Part shown: positions 43,426-54,507 of the stretch, in pieces | Layout: each line of letters opens with the position of its first letter | Position numbering within the stretch: the first letter of the stretch is position 1 | NCBI GenBank assembly: GCA_964019425.1 | Contig: OZ025808.1 | Location: 124,001 to 188,000, forward strand | Direction: 5' to 3' | DNA: 64,000 nt | Source of the DNA: Flectonema sp. DT1601 | Lineage: Eukaryota > Euglenozoa > Diplonemea > Diplonemida > Diplonemidae | Translations under genes and position numbers: made by a program | Notes under the pieces: model-generated | What the model was told of the DNA's origin: nothing | Database searches by the model: none | The model's input: the letters and a program-made list of their open reading frames with translations, nothing else

Positions 43426-43882
43426 GAAAACTGTCCGAAAGTGCCACAACATGAATCCAAAAGAAACAAAAGGCTATGGAACTCTTTCAAGGCGAGAATG
43501 AAGTCAAGAAGAAAAAAAAGAGTCTGTCGTGCAACGAAGATTATTAAATATATGACATCCTCGGCTGTCAAGTGCCTGTTACAGTATTTCAGCAGAAGGG
43601 AAAGAGTTATGTTTCAAGAATAAGAAACGATGAATATACCTTTTTTATCTAATCACAAAAGCTCACGATGGAACTTACTGATAAAGACCAGGAAACAACC
43701 AAGAAAATGATTATTTAATATAATATTATGTTACTCATTTTTGAAAGAAAGAAATGCCGTCAAGCACGAAAACAAAAAAAAAAAAAAAAAAAAAAAAAGA
43801 TAATATAAAAACCCTTCTCAACTAATAAGAAGGAAAAAGAAAATAAATCTAGCATTTTATACCTTATTATTTTGATCTAGAT

Positions 43883-43917
<35 letters not shown>

Positions 43918-44371
43918 GAAGGAAAAAAAAGGGGGGAAAAACCCCGTTGAATGAACAACGGAGAATCCACACTCAAGGGAAGAAGAAAGGAAAGAATTAA
44001 AGAGCACAACACCGATCAAAAAAAACAGGATAAGAAGGAAATAACCAAAAACAAGTATTGCATACTACGTAAGATGTCTTTAAGTAAGTAGTAAGGAAAT
44101 AAATAAATTAAAAAAGAATCCAAAGAAAGGAAAGAAAAGAATCTAGGTGTTTTTTTATTTATTTATTTATTTACATACCTAATAACCTATATTATGAAAG
44201 TGGAAAAAGAAGAGAAAAAAAGTAACAAATCGCTGGTGTATAAAATGGATACATAAGAATCATTTTACTAACTCAGTCGGAATAAAAGGGGGAAAAAAGA
44301 CTTTTTCAAGAAAGATAAAAACCACCTGAATGGGTCAGAAATTCGGAAAGAAGAAAAGAGTGAAACGTGGA

Positions 44372-44404
<33 letters not shown>

Positions 44405-46713
44405 CCCTGAAGCTAAACCAACTTGAAACGAATCAACGTGTCCTGGCTAGCGAAAATAGAGAAATGGGCGTTGATACTAAGTTGTGTGACATTATGGTGG
44501 GGTCACTGCGAAAGTGACGTGTTGGGGATTTCGGTAGTTCGCGTATCATAGATAAAAAGGCAACAACAGATGGGGCACAAGACTTCTGAAATTCAGCAGA
44601 GAAGGTACAGTAACCAACTCCTCGAAACAGAGGAATGAGTCTCGTTAATCCAGATAAGAAAATATTTCTTTTTTTTTTTAAAAACAATTTTTTGATAAGA
44701 AACTTGCGCAGCACACAGGAAGATAACCGTTATCGCTTGCAAACTCGCACTACTATCTGTGCAACAACTGACTGTAATAGAGAAATAAACAAAAAATAAA
44801 CAATTCAACAATAAATTTACTCCTTTGAAATTATCTTTTTATATTTACCACAACTTCAAAGGTACTAATCATTTTTTTTTTTTTTTGTTAAAATTACTCG
44901 CGCGAAAAGGGGAAAAAAAAAAAAATAATAATAAACTAATTTACCAAAAGGGACATAACACTTTTAAAAATAAAGGTTTTGCTATTGTTGTTGTTCTTAT
45001 TCCTTAACGAGGTTTGAATCGGATTACACTATAGCCAATTACCCATTTTCATTAAAAATATGAGATTAAAATAGTTTTTTTTTTTTTTTTTTCAAAATCG
45101 CAAACAAAAAAAACAAAAACATAAAAGGGGGTTGTATGTAACAAAGACTGACATCTTTTCATCGTTGATGTCATACGAAGTAACGAATATGAAAAGAAAG
45201 ATCTTTTTTTATTATTTTTTTTCTTGTTTCCCAGCTATTTTTTTGAGAGGCGGTTTGGCTGGATTAGCAGGGTTGATAAAGTACGTTAGCAGTGCAAACC
45301 ACTAGCTTGCAAAATTTTCAACATACTTATTTATACAAAAATTTAAAAACTAACTCGCAAAAAAATTCATTGAAACTGTTCTCGTTAATAATGTACAGTA
45401 TTTTCTTTTTTTTTCTTTCTTTTTTTTTCATATTCTTTATCATCAAGTTTTATGGAAGAAGAAAAAAAAAGGCGTAGCACACTACACGCTCGGATCCCCA
45501 TATTTATTTATTTTTTTTTTTTTTTAAAAAACTTCAGAACAGCATGCTGCCTGTTACAAACGAAAAAACGAAACTACTAATAGCTAACACCAGAGTGAGT
45601 AAATAGAACTCAATTAAGTGTTGCCTAACAAACCTTAGGAAAGGTTTAATAAGTGAGTGAAATCAGACAATCCTAAGAATATCAATAGAGGCCCGTGACC
45701 ACTAAAAATACATACGATTATGATTAAAAGGTTTTGGGGGAGATGCTAACTCTGAAACTGTCCCACTGACCTGAGCAGGGAGGAGGGAACGAGAATAGTA
45801 AGAGTTTGCCAACTAAGGCAATATCAACAACGAGGAGGAACGAGCGAATAGAAAACAATAAATTAAAAGGGGAAACACAACCGAACATCTGCTACAGTCA
45901 GTCATATTTAAGACGTTAAATACACAAAAAACAGAATGTAACTGCAAGAAAAGGAAGTAGTACCGACAGTCATCTCTGAGACCAGCATACCTACTTAACA
46001 ATAACGTCGACAAAAAAGGAAAGGGGGAAAGAAAAAAAAGGGTGGAAGGAGAAAAGCGAAACTTAGATAGAGATTTTCACTCCAGAAACGATACCACAAC
46101 CTAAGCAGAGTGCAACAGTAAATTTTCCATAAACTAATTCTCCCTTGCAAGGTTTGTCAGGGAAAAAAGAAAAAAAAAAAAGGGGGTCGTTTCATTAACT
46201 AGCCTATCCACATCAGTTGATTACACTATATCGAAGAGGATAGATATGGTGGAAACTGAACATGAGAATAGCAGCAAACAAAAAAAAAAGAATATATTTA
46301 GTATGTCGGAAAGTGTGTTTGTCAATGCGCTGCTGATATTTACCTTGTAGCTGTCGATTTATGAGAGGCAATAGATATCTAAACAGAAATCCCGACATCA
46401 TTTTTAAACAAACAAACATATAAATAAAATATATATAATTAAAAAAAAAAAAGCGGGGGAGGGGGAAACAAAAACTTGTGACCATTATTAATATTCAAGC
46501 TTAGAGCCAATAACCCCCCCGACTACCTCTGGCGGTTCAAGCGCAAGAAGGGAGTCTTGATGAGGGAGGCATTTTGAGAAGCCGTTGGCATAAGCACACC
46601 CGATAGGTATGTACATCAGGTTCTTGGTCAAAAAAAATAGCATAATGTGAAGAAGAATAGAAATACCAATTGTAACTTCGAGTTAAAAACATTCTTTTCC
46701 ATTCCTTTCTCGT

Positions 46714-46748
<35 letters not shown>

Positions 46749-46856
46749 CCTTTTTCTGAAAAAAAAGTCAAATCGGTCTACAAAAATGCTTCTCACCAGA
46801 TGACCATACATTTTTTCTTACAAAGGAGCAAAGTTAATTTCTGGACGGGGAGAATC

Positions 46857-46887
<31 letters not shown>

Positions 46888-46950
46888 TTAAAAAGCGAAA
46901 GAAAACTCCTCAATATATATATAGGGGAAAAAATAGTTTGAACACATGAT

Positions 46951-47185
46951 GAAAAATAAATATCTGCGTATCAAAAGTTGACTAATATAAGCAATTAGTA
47001 ATTTATGATACGGGGGGTTGACTTAAAAGGTAAGATTCGTAAAGGAAAAACACACTGCGAATGTCGTTGAGAACTCTAAATATTTCTAACCTGTATGCAT
47101 GTATGTCTCTCATTGTATTTGATCCCCAAAGGAATCAAAACACTGCAGAGTGTAAGTTTCACCTATTAATTACCTGTCAAAAATA
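46951..47185 (+). repeat. GTATCA-type hairpin repeat, copy 4, extended match to copy 1
   Basis: AAATAAATATCTG, palindrome 46968-47011 (GTATCA ... TGATAC, inner GACTAAT/ATTAGT), then TTAAAAGGTAA, GTTGAGAA, CACCTATTAATTACCTGTCA in the same order and roughly the same spacing as 40913-41125. Both ends of the similarity are vague. Confidence 0.55.
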
Positions 47186-47630
47186 ATATAAAAAGGAGGA
47201 ACACCAGATAAATTACTGGGCCGGGTTGGTTTAGACGGAAGCAGCAACTGAATGCAGTCTACCCCAAGTTAGTATTGCGTCGGTTGTGGTAAAAAGATAA
47301 ATAAATCCTTACGAAGAAGACTTTTGAACTGTCGACCTTGTAAACGCAACATACAAACTCACATGTTGTCAAACAGTAACACTGTTATAGTCAGGTCATT
47401 GTCCGATCACGTCGCCTCACATAACAGCTTGTACCATGTCAACCACAGGTCTCACAGCACACTTCTTTCCATTCTAAAAAAAAAATCAGGTGGATGACGT
47501 ACAAACAGTAAGAAATATTAACTAACCATACTGTCAAGCTTAACAAGCACATTGTGTGTTAATAAGCTTTGAAGCAAGGCAACCTTACATTTGAGTTCCA
47601 TAACTGAATCAATTGTAAGGATTTTGTGTT

Positions 47631-48201
47631 ATGTCAGTCATTTTTTGAAAAACGTTTTAAAAAAACCCGCGAAAACCGATTTTACACAGCGTGGTCGAGA
47701 ATTTGTTTTTTTTTTTTGACAATTTCTTCTTGGAATGTTTCGGATGAGTCAGATTCAACAACTGTTGTTCGGTCCCGCAGAGGTCCTGATAAACCCACCA
47801 CCAGGATATAAACTTAGCATTTCAGGCACCATTGAGCACCCAGAGTGCAGTCTGTGCCGCAATGTCGTTGCCGATGACATCTGCAAGCCCATCTGAAGCT
47901 TCTCTCTTGCAACAGCTTATGTAAGCGACGGGATCTAGCAGCATTCCTAACTGTGGTACCCGACTTCGTGCACTGTATTCCTTTGTAACATGCAGCAGCA
48001 GCTACTATTGTGCTTCTGCGGAGTGTTCACCTGCAGTGTAGTTCAGCGAAGCTCTTCCCCCGCTTGTTCTGTATGCAAGAAACAGGTTTGGAAGGGGAAA
48101 ATTTGGTCGTGATTTGCGTCGAAAAACCAACGGTTCAATTTTTTTCCACAAAATTTCGAGAAAACCCAAAACGTTTTTCAAAAAAATGACTGATGTGACA
48201 T
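47631..48201. mobile_element. Non-autonomous DNA transposon relic with terminal inverted repeats
   Basis: The left end has CAGTCATTTTTTGAAAAACG beginning at about 47635. The right end has the reverse complement (CGTTTTTCAAAAAAATGACTG) ending at about 48192, and both ends continue outward with ATGTCA/TGACAT. The inverted repeats are about 30 bases with one small gap, enclosing about 570 bases. The interior has a higher GC content than its surroundings but no open frame that I can assign to a transposase. No clear target-site duplication is visible. The TIR sequence loosely recalls Tc1/mariner ends; the family is uncertain. Confidence 0.6.
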
Positions 48202-49110
48202 GAACAATAACTTAGTTGAGCGGGACCATAATGAAATAACTTTCGCGTCAACAATTTAAAAATAACAAGAAAAAAAAAAATTTTAAAAAAAAACTTGAGA
48301 GAGAAGAAGGAAAGACGGATACGGGAAAATAAAAGAAAAACCTTGAAATGATTTAAAAAAAAAAAGATTAATTGGTCTTTGCACAAAAATAAATACTGGA
48401 ATTTGTTCGTGTTCGCTCACAACAATATATGGCTGCAATAATATATTAATTAAAGAGGAAACATCGAACAGTATGATCAACGAATGTGCCTTCTCACCAA
48501 AAAAAAGATTCAAACGACAAAAGAAAACCTATAAAAGCGATCTGCTGACTTGTTGTTGCTGAGATTCTCCCTCAAGGAAGGGAACACAAACAACAACTTT
48601 AAAAAAGAAAAAAAAATGAAAAGACGAAAGACGAAAAAAACAAAAAAAAAAAGAAACGGACGACAGGCTCTTAAATAAAAAAAGAAGCAAAGGAGCTATT
48701 TTTAGTTTTTTTTTTTTTTACCTTGCTGCATTTTTTCAAAAGAGGGGGGAAAAAAAAAAACTGTTCGGAATTCGGATATTGTCGAAGGAAAAAGACGAAT
48801 AAAAAATAATAATAAATAGCAACGAAAGGGAAAAGAGTAATAAAGGAACAAAAATATATGTAACCAGCGGTACCAGAAGCATCAGAAAAAAAAGAATGAA
48901 AAAAAAAAAAGAAGCAGAAAAAAAAAAAGTAAACCTCGATTCGCATAGCTCTTATATGGAAGCTCAATGAAATCTTTTTTCTTTCTTTCCTTTTTTTTTT
49001 TTTTTTTTTTTTTTTTTGTACACAAAAACCATAGTTCAACAGAAAGGCTGTTTTTTTTTCACCTCTTATAAGGATTGCTCGGTTAAGGGGGTAGTTTCAC
49101 AATGTAGAAA

Positions 49111-49155
49111 ACTGTAATAAGCTTTATACTAAAATAGGAAATAAGATTTAACTGA
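49111..49155 (+). repeat. Dispersed AGTAATAAACTTTA repeat, copy 2
   Basis: CTGTAATAAGCTTTATACTA followed by AAATAGGAAATAAGATTTAA, similar to 41691-41728 and 54250-54294. Confidence 0.45.
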
Positions 49156-49550
49156 AAAAACGACAGAAGATTAAGCTTCACTCTAGAAAAGCAGCTACCA
49201 TAACTACGTAATTGATAATACCCGTACATAACTAAAATAATGTTAGTATAAGTATCCAGATAGTTTGAGGGCCACATACTAATAGTTGAGCGCCCCATGC
49301 CTTGCAGTCCGTTACAGCGGATGTAAATTTCGTTTCTTTTTTTTGTTTTCGGTTATCATATTTTTTTTTAAAAAAATAAAAATAAAAAGTTTGTATTTGT
49401 TAGTTAAGCCCACTACATTTCTGTCGAAACAGAATACTGATACTATGAGGCTGAAGGTCATACTTGTTCTTGAAGCGCCCTAGTAGATTGATCGGACAAG
49501 GGGAAACAAAAAAAAAAAAAAAAAAAAAAAAAAATTCTCTGTTTGGATTT

Positions 49551-49584
<34 letters not shown>

Positions 49585-49707
49585 TCAGTCGGTTAGGAAT
49601 TGCGGCTCCCTCGGGGGCCACATTAACAACAAGACTATAAAGTATCTAACACGTAGTATCCGGGTGATGCGTTTTAGCTTGGATATACATATCGTGCTCG
49701 ACTAGAT

Positions 49708-49732
49708 TCTGAATAGTTTTCTGAATAGTTTT
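49708..49732 (-). repeat. Tandem ACTATTCAGA
   Basis: On the minus strand ACTATTCAGA occurs twice in a row separated by two bases, with a third partial ATTTCAGA. The same ten-mer is the closing-stem arm of the structured element, so this may be a remnant of it, or chance. Confidence 0.3.
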
Positions 49733-50058
49733 CTGAAATATTTCCGAACAGTAGACTGACTGGGAATTCGGGAGGGAAACCTATACTACTTTTTTTTTTT
49801 TTAATTCCATTTTTTTATATTTTTCTATTTTGTTTTTTTTTGTTTTTTTAATTAAACCATCACTGTCATTACTTGTGTCCGAGCAAAGTACCCACGACTT
49901 GATTCCAAGTAGTCCCTTTGAAGATCTGTGTGGCTATTGATATTTATATTAAACAACGAGTGAATTCTGAATCATTGAGGACCTTCTTTCCCAACCTAGT
50001 GTACCAACGTCTAGAACAAACCTGTTAAAGTAGAATCGTCCAAACAACACTAAAATTA

Positions 50059-51378
50059 CTATCTGGGTGTAGCCATAGGGCTAGTAGTAGTGTAGATAGG
50101 ATTCGTATTACTTCGAGGTAACGTTCCTCCAATCGAGTCATTTCTAGGTAATCGCTTTAGAGCACTTGGAGGAGATCCATTCGGTTCATAAATCGAAACT
50201 CTTTTAACGATCCCTATTGGAGTCTTAATTGAATTAGATGTTAACATCTCTGACATCGGAGAATCATTTACAGCTCCGTAAACTCCAACAGATGCACTCA
50301 AATGTCTACTTAACATTGTTGGAGTACTTGATGTACTTAAGTCTAATTCACCAGTACTCTGAACCATGACTGTTTGCATCTCTTCAATTAAAAGAGGTGC
50401 TCTCATAAGACCTGTTGATTTACGACGGTAGAATGAACTGCTACTGTTGCTCATCACGTCTTCTTGTTGTTGTTTTTTCTTGCCGCTCAGCCAGTATCGG
50501 ACTCCTAGAACTCCGAATAGTAATGTACAGCAACCAAATACTAAAACTAAAACCACAATCATAAAGAACGTCCTTGGCTGTTCGTACGTCCCTGGAACTT
50601 CCATAACATCAAGTTCACAGCAACTATCATGAGTGCAGTTACCATTAACACATAAGTTTTTCAAATTATGATATCCCGGCTGACACTGAGACGCTTGACA
50701 CGTTGGTTGACACTGAGGTGTTAATGTGCTGCAATTTTGCATGCAGACATAACCCGCCGAACAGCCTTTTGGAAGCACCTTAATTCTGTGACAATAATCA
50801 ACAATATCATCACTTATGTAGCAGAATGAGAATAGCCCTGACTCAGTGCAAAACCATTCGAACTCAGCAGTGTGATTGTTGTTTGTCACTAAGGGTTTCT
50901 CATAACAGGTAGCTGTAGAATCTGGACGCTCCATGTAAGGAGTGCTGTCTAAGTAATGACCAGTGTTGTTAAATAATGTTCTAAATGGTGATCCTACTGT
51001 CACAACTCTGGGAGGCTGAACAGTTTCAGTGCTGCGCTTGTCCCATAAGAACACTGGCTGGACTACTATGGTACAGTTGCTTGGGTTGTATACTTTAACT
51101 GACCAGTCCGTTTCAGTTGCACATGCTACGCGTTTAAAAGGAAGTTGTTCGCGTACCTTTCCATCACAGCCTTCTATTTTCACATCGATTTGCGAATTTT
51201 CTTTTTCCAGACATAATTTTCCTGCTTTTATTTTAACACCTACCTCATCGCCCAATATTGTTCTCGCATCGGACGTAATGTTCCAAAAACTTTCCCCCGA
51301 AGGATTAATTTCTACACCCTCTCCCTTCAGAGGCAACATGACCAACACTAATACTCCGAAAATACAGTTCATTTTCAT
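50059..51378 (-). CDS. Single-pass surface glycoprotein, type I
   Basis: A single exon of 439 residues. The N-terminal signal peptide is MKMNCIFGVLVLVMLPLKGE. An ectodomain of about 250 residues carries many Cys and several N-glycosylation sequons (NITSD, NCTIV, NNTGH, NHTAE, NCSTL, NCTHD). Its membrane-proximal part (CQPTCQASQCQPGYHNLKNL) is EGF- or disulfide-knot-like. A transmembrane helix lies at about 272-296 (FFMIVVLVLVFGCCTLLFGV), followed by a basic stop-transfer (SGKKKQQQ) and a cytoplasmic tail of about 140 residues rich in Ser/Thr with possible phosphorylation sites. The orientation is inferred from the signal peptide and the KKK after the helix. I recognise no family; a surface receptor or adhesion role is only a guess. 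Confidence 0.75.
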   Translation of the reverse strand: MKMNCIFGVLVLVMLPLKGEGVEINPSGESFWNITSDARTILGDEVGVKIKAGKLCLEKENSQIDVKIEGCDGKVREQLPFKRVACATETDWSVKVYNPSNCTIVVQPVFLWDKRSTETVQPPRVVTVGSPFRTLFNNTGHYLDSTPYMERPDSTATCYEKPLVTNNNHTAEFEWFCTESGLFSFCYISDDIVDYCHRIKVLPKGCSAGYVCMQNCSTLTPQCQPTCQASQCQPGYHNLKNLCVNGNCTHDSCCELDVMEVPGTYEQPRTFFMIVVLVLVFGCCTLLFGVLGVRYWLSGKKKQQQEDVMSNSSSSFYRRKSTGLMRAPLLIEEMQTVMVQSTGELDLSTSSTPTMLSRHLSASVGVYGAVNDSPMSEMLTSNSIKTPIGIVKRVSIYEPNGSPPSALKRLPRNDSIGGTLPRSNTNPIYTTTSPMATPR

Positions 51379-51592
51379 TGTTGGTTTTTCGGTTGTGTTT
51401 TTTTTTTTTTTTTTTTTGGTGAAACGGTTCCGGCGGGGACGCCCCCCACCGTATCGCCCGTTCGGTCACCTACGATGAAAAAAAATAATATTAATTAAAA
51501 GACACAAAACGACTTTTAAGATAACGTGGCAGAACAGAGCCTACCTGTAAAGGCAGACACACACCCTGCGCGATAATACGATAGTGTAAAGA

Positions 51593-53521
51593 TTAAGTAG
51601 AATTCGCAATGTTTTTGCGGTTGTAAGGAATGAATTTTGTGGTTAGTAATTTCTTAGTAAAATGATTAGCGTTTATCGATTCGTAAATATCGAAGGAAGC
51701 CGTTGGGTTTTCATGAACCCAAACAGCAGACAGAACATCATCAACAACGTATGCTGGAATTACGTATGGCGTAGCATTTGATAATATCAAGTTTCTAATT
51801 TCAAACATCGATAGTTTCCCGTCGGGTGATCCAGCAACAAGCTGATGACAAGCTGAAGATATACTTTGCCAAGCACTGAGACTTGCAAAGACAATAGCTG
51901 ATTTTATTGTTTCGCATAACTTCGGATAGATAGTCAAATCGATGTCAATATCATCACTTGTCTTCTCTAATAGCATAACGTATAGTAATCGTGAATGAAA
52001 TACTGCTGAATCATCTCCAACGTGACTTTTTATAATAGCAACGATGACATCCATGGGTAGCTTGTGGGCTTGGCGAGATGTCTTTTTCGTGTCCTTGTCT
52101 AGTTGGGTAGCCTCAGCTATGATATTTTTAATGGTTCTATTAACTTGAATTATCAGTTGTTCAGAAGAATCTCCTTCCAAAACTTTCAATAACAGTTGGC
52201 AATCAATATTTGTTGTCTTCCATCTGTCACAACAATAAAGAATGCTATAAGCGAATTCTGATCCACCTCTAAATCTCTTACAGTAGTCGCTGAATGCTTG
52301 TTGCACTGAACGTTCATTATTCCACTTGGAAACATCTTCAATTTCGACTTCTCTTTCAGTAAAGAAGTCTTTAATATGTTGTAAAACTGTTATTTTTGGA
52401 AAGTGTTTATTCTTAACTTTAGCTGATTTGCAAACATAGTATGGAGGGACATCCGGACCTGTTCCTCTACTCATGAAAAAGTTTGGCATCTTTTCAGGAG
52501 GACGGGTATTGTTCTCTCTTTTATCGACGTAATATGTAACTAGTTCGCGTAGTTGTTCTAACTCAGGTTTTATAACTCTCTCTGTTAGCTGTCGATACCA
52601 ATAATTTTCTGTCTTATCAATTCGATATTGAACTGCTTCACACTCATATCTTTTATTATCTTCATTTAATTTTTGAATATTCTGATTAGCAGAACCCAAA
52701 AGCTCTTTATAATTTGAAACAATCTGAGCCAGTTCATTACAACGTGAAAGCGATACATTTGATTCCTGTTGCTGTCCGTTATAATCAGTCATGTGATCTT
52801 GAATGCGTAATAACGATTCTTTATATTGAGCTCGTAGGGTTACAATTTCAACTGATAACCTTCTTAAATACGATATAAACATCGGATCAGGTCGTAAGGC
52901 AGCATTTATTTGATCATCTAGTGACTTACTTGAACCAAAATCACTTGAACTTCCTTCAGGAGCATCATCTTTGTTCATTATAAATAGATTGTGACATGCT
53001 GAGAAGACCTCTTGCTGTAGTATTGAAACTTGTCTTTCAAGAGCGTGTTTTTCAACTTGCAATCCTTTATTTAATGAAGACAGACGCTTGTTGAACTCCA
53101 GTAAGCTATCATTGTATGTGAGTAGCTTTTTTTTTTCATCTTCAGTTTTTTGAAGTTTTTTTTGAAGTGATTTTATAGTTTCGGACAACACTGAAACAGA
53201 AGCCGTGTCAAGCTCCGACTGCTGTTTGTTTACAATCCGATCGTATTCGTGTATAATTTGTTTTACGAGTGTCGACAGCTCAGGTGAAGCAGCTGCAAGA
53301 TCTAAAGCACTTTCTTTATAAGCCTGTAAGAACCCAAGAGGTTGATATCTGTTAGCATCGTCGCTCAGTCCAGGGATCGTTTTCATTCGGCGACTCCCTC
53401 GACAAAGGCTTTCAACACAAGAACCTTTACCAGTTCTTTTTAGTTTGTTAAATCTTTCTTCTCCGAAATACCTTTCATGGAATTCCTCTTTCCACATGTC
53501 GAAGTTGAGTTCCGTCAGCAT
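51593..53521 (-). CDS. TSNAXIP1-like coiled-coil protein, probable axonemal
   Basis: A single exon of 642 residues. Residues about 1-100 (RYQPLGFLQAYKESALDLAA, VKQIIHEYDRIV) resemble the N-terminal domain of translin-associated factor X-interacting protein 1, a cilium-associated family. A coiled coil runs at about 100-175 (LSETIKSLQKKLQKTEDEKK) and another at about 235-330. A helical C-terminal half contains an EF-hand-like loop (SPDGKLSMFEIRNL, about 575-588) lacking a full set of calcium ligands. The assignment rests on remembered similarity of the first domain and the overall plan, so it is moderate. A role in the flagellum is inferred from the family. Confidence 0.6.
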   Translation of the reverse strand: MLTELNFDMWKEEFHERYFGEERFNKLKRTGKGSCVESLCRGSRRMKTIPGLSDDANRYQPLGFLQAYKESALDLAAASPELSTLVKQIIHEYDRIVNKQQSELDTASVSVLSETIKSLQKKLQKTEDEKKKLLTYNDSLLEFNKRLSSLNKGLQVEKHALERQVSILQQEVFSACHNLFIMNKDDAPEGSSSDFGSSKSLDDQINAALRPDPMFISYLRRLSVEIVTLRAQYKESLLRIQDHMTDYNGQQQESNVSLSRCNELAQIVSNYKELLGSANQNIQKLNEDNKRYECEAVQYRIDKTENYWYRQLTERVIKPELEQLRELVTYYVDKRENNTRPPEKMPNFFMSRGTGPDVPPYYVCKSAKVKNKHFPKITVLQHIKDFFTEREVEIEDVSKWNNERSVQQAFSDYCKRFRGGSEFAYSILYCCDRWKTTNIDCQLLLKVLEGDSSEQLIIQVNRTIKNIIAEATQLDKDTKKTSRQAHKLPMDVIVAIIKSHVGDDSAVFHSRLLYVMLLEKTSDDIDIDLTIYPKLCETIKSAIVFASLSAWQSISSACHQLVAGSPDGKLSMFEIRNLILSNATPYVIPAYVVDDVLSAVWVHENPTASFDIYESINANHFTKKLLTTKFIPYNRKNIANST

Positions 53522-54249
53522 TAGTGAAGTAGTAATCTGTCAAACTAAAATAGTAAAAAACGTATTGCAATCCGTATGCGAACCTTTGTTGGGTTTTTAC
53601 CAACTTATAGTCAGCGATGGTACTTAACACGCGGCAGTTTTATGCCAGCAGCAACAAAGACGAAGACGTTACCCTCGTTTCTTAAAAAGAAAATCTATGG
53701 AAAAAAGTTCATCCGCTAGGAGAAATATCACTCGTGCTATTTTATTGTTCTCAAATACTTTGGGAGATATCCCTGTTTTGTGAACCTAATGACCGATGCC
53801 GAAAAGTTTACAATAAAAAAAAAAAAATATAAAAAAAAAATAAAAATAACGGTAATATGATAACCTGTATCTGGTTGGTATCAACACGCCTCAAAAAAAA
53901 AAAAGGGGGGGAAAAAAAGAAAAAAAATCAACCACCACAGCTATCGTTTGTGAATTAAATATTTAAATTCGCAAAGGTGTCGTAGAAAACATAACACATT
54001 CCTTGACATCTTTTTTTTTTTTTTTTAATATTAATCACATTACAGCATAGTTCGTGAAGTGCTTGACTAATAATAACAAATAACAGATAACAAAGCCAAA
54101 AAAAGAAAAAACTTTCTAACAGGAAATACAGTCGCACGAATTCTTATTTAGATGATCCTCCCAAACAGAATCTTTTCACACGGAGGGGGTTAGATGTTTG
54201 ATTTTGTACGTAAAAATACAAATGTATTAGTTTATAGATACAGCGAAAA

Positions 54250-54294
54250 ATAGTAATAAACTTTATAATACAATAAGCAATAAGGTTAAATTGA
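54250..54294 (+). repeat. Dispersed AGTAATAAACTTTA repeat, copy 3
   Basis: ATAGTAATAAACTTTATAAT followed by ACAATAAGCAATAAGGTTAA, similar to 41691-41728 and 49111-49155. Confidence 0.5.
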
Positions 54295-54406
54295 AAAAAA
54301 AAAAATTTTGATTTACTGTTCGTGAAGATTAAGCGTTTACACGGGGAGTTGTATGTACGATTTTGTAAAAATTACGATTACGGTTTCGAGAGTAATCCAT
54401 ATACCT

Positions 54407-54453
54407 AGGGGGTGAATTGATACTGTATTATCAAGCTTAAAGGAACAATAATT
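54407..54453 (+). repeat. Dispersed GGGGGT...GATACTGTATT repeat, copy 1
   Basis: GATACTGTATTATCAAGCTT followed by AAAGGAACAATAATT matches 58500-58546 with about five differences over 45 bases. A TGATACAGTTATC just downstream forms inverted arms with GATACTGTAT. Confidence 0.6.
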
Positions 54454-54507
54454 GATACAGTTATCTTACCCAAGTCGTATCAAGCCGCCATAGGACTGGA
54501 TTATTAT

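Larger units (their letters stand above)
39974..50058. other. 10-kb gene-free, repeat-rich island
   Basis: No gene could be supported on either strand across this interval, while the flanks carry one gene every 1-5 kb. It contains hairpin repeats at about 40930-40970, 41351-41390, 41788-41841 and 46968-47011, structured repeat copy B at 41444-41581, and a DNA transposon relic at 47631-48201. There are many A/T tracts, including 39 A at 43383-43421. Genes on both sides read the same way, so this is not a strand switch. It may hold unrecognised non-coding RNA genes. Confidence 0.6.
53522..54507. other. Intergenic with dispersed repeat fragments
   Basis: No gene seen. It holds fragments at 54250-54294 and 54407-54453 that recur elsewhere in the window, plus A/T tracts at about 53817-53827 and 54011-54026. 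Confidence 0.55.

Noticed and set aside
43338-43571. Phe-rich minus-strand frame that looks like a membrane helix
   Set aside because: The helix is the 39-base homopolymer read as poly-Phe; no conserved context.
46498-46600. Possible tRNA (GGTTCAAGC box)
   Set aside because: No cloverleaf could be folded and no matching A box lies at the right distance.
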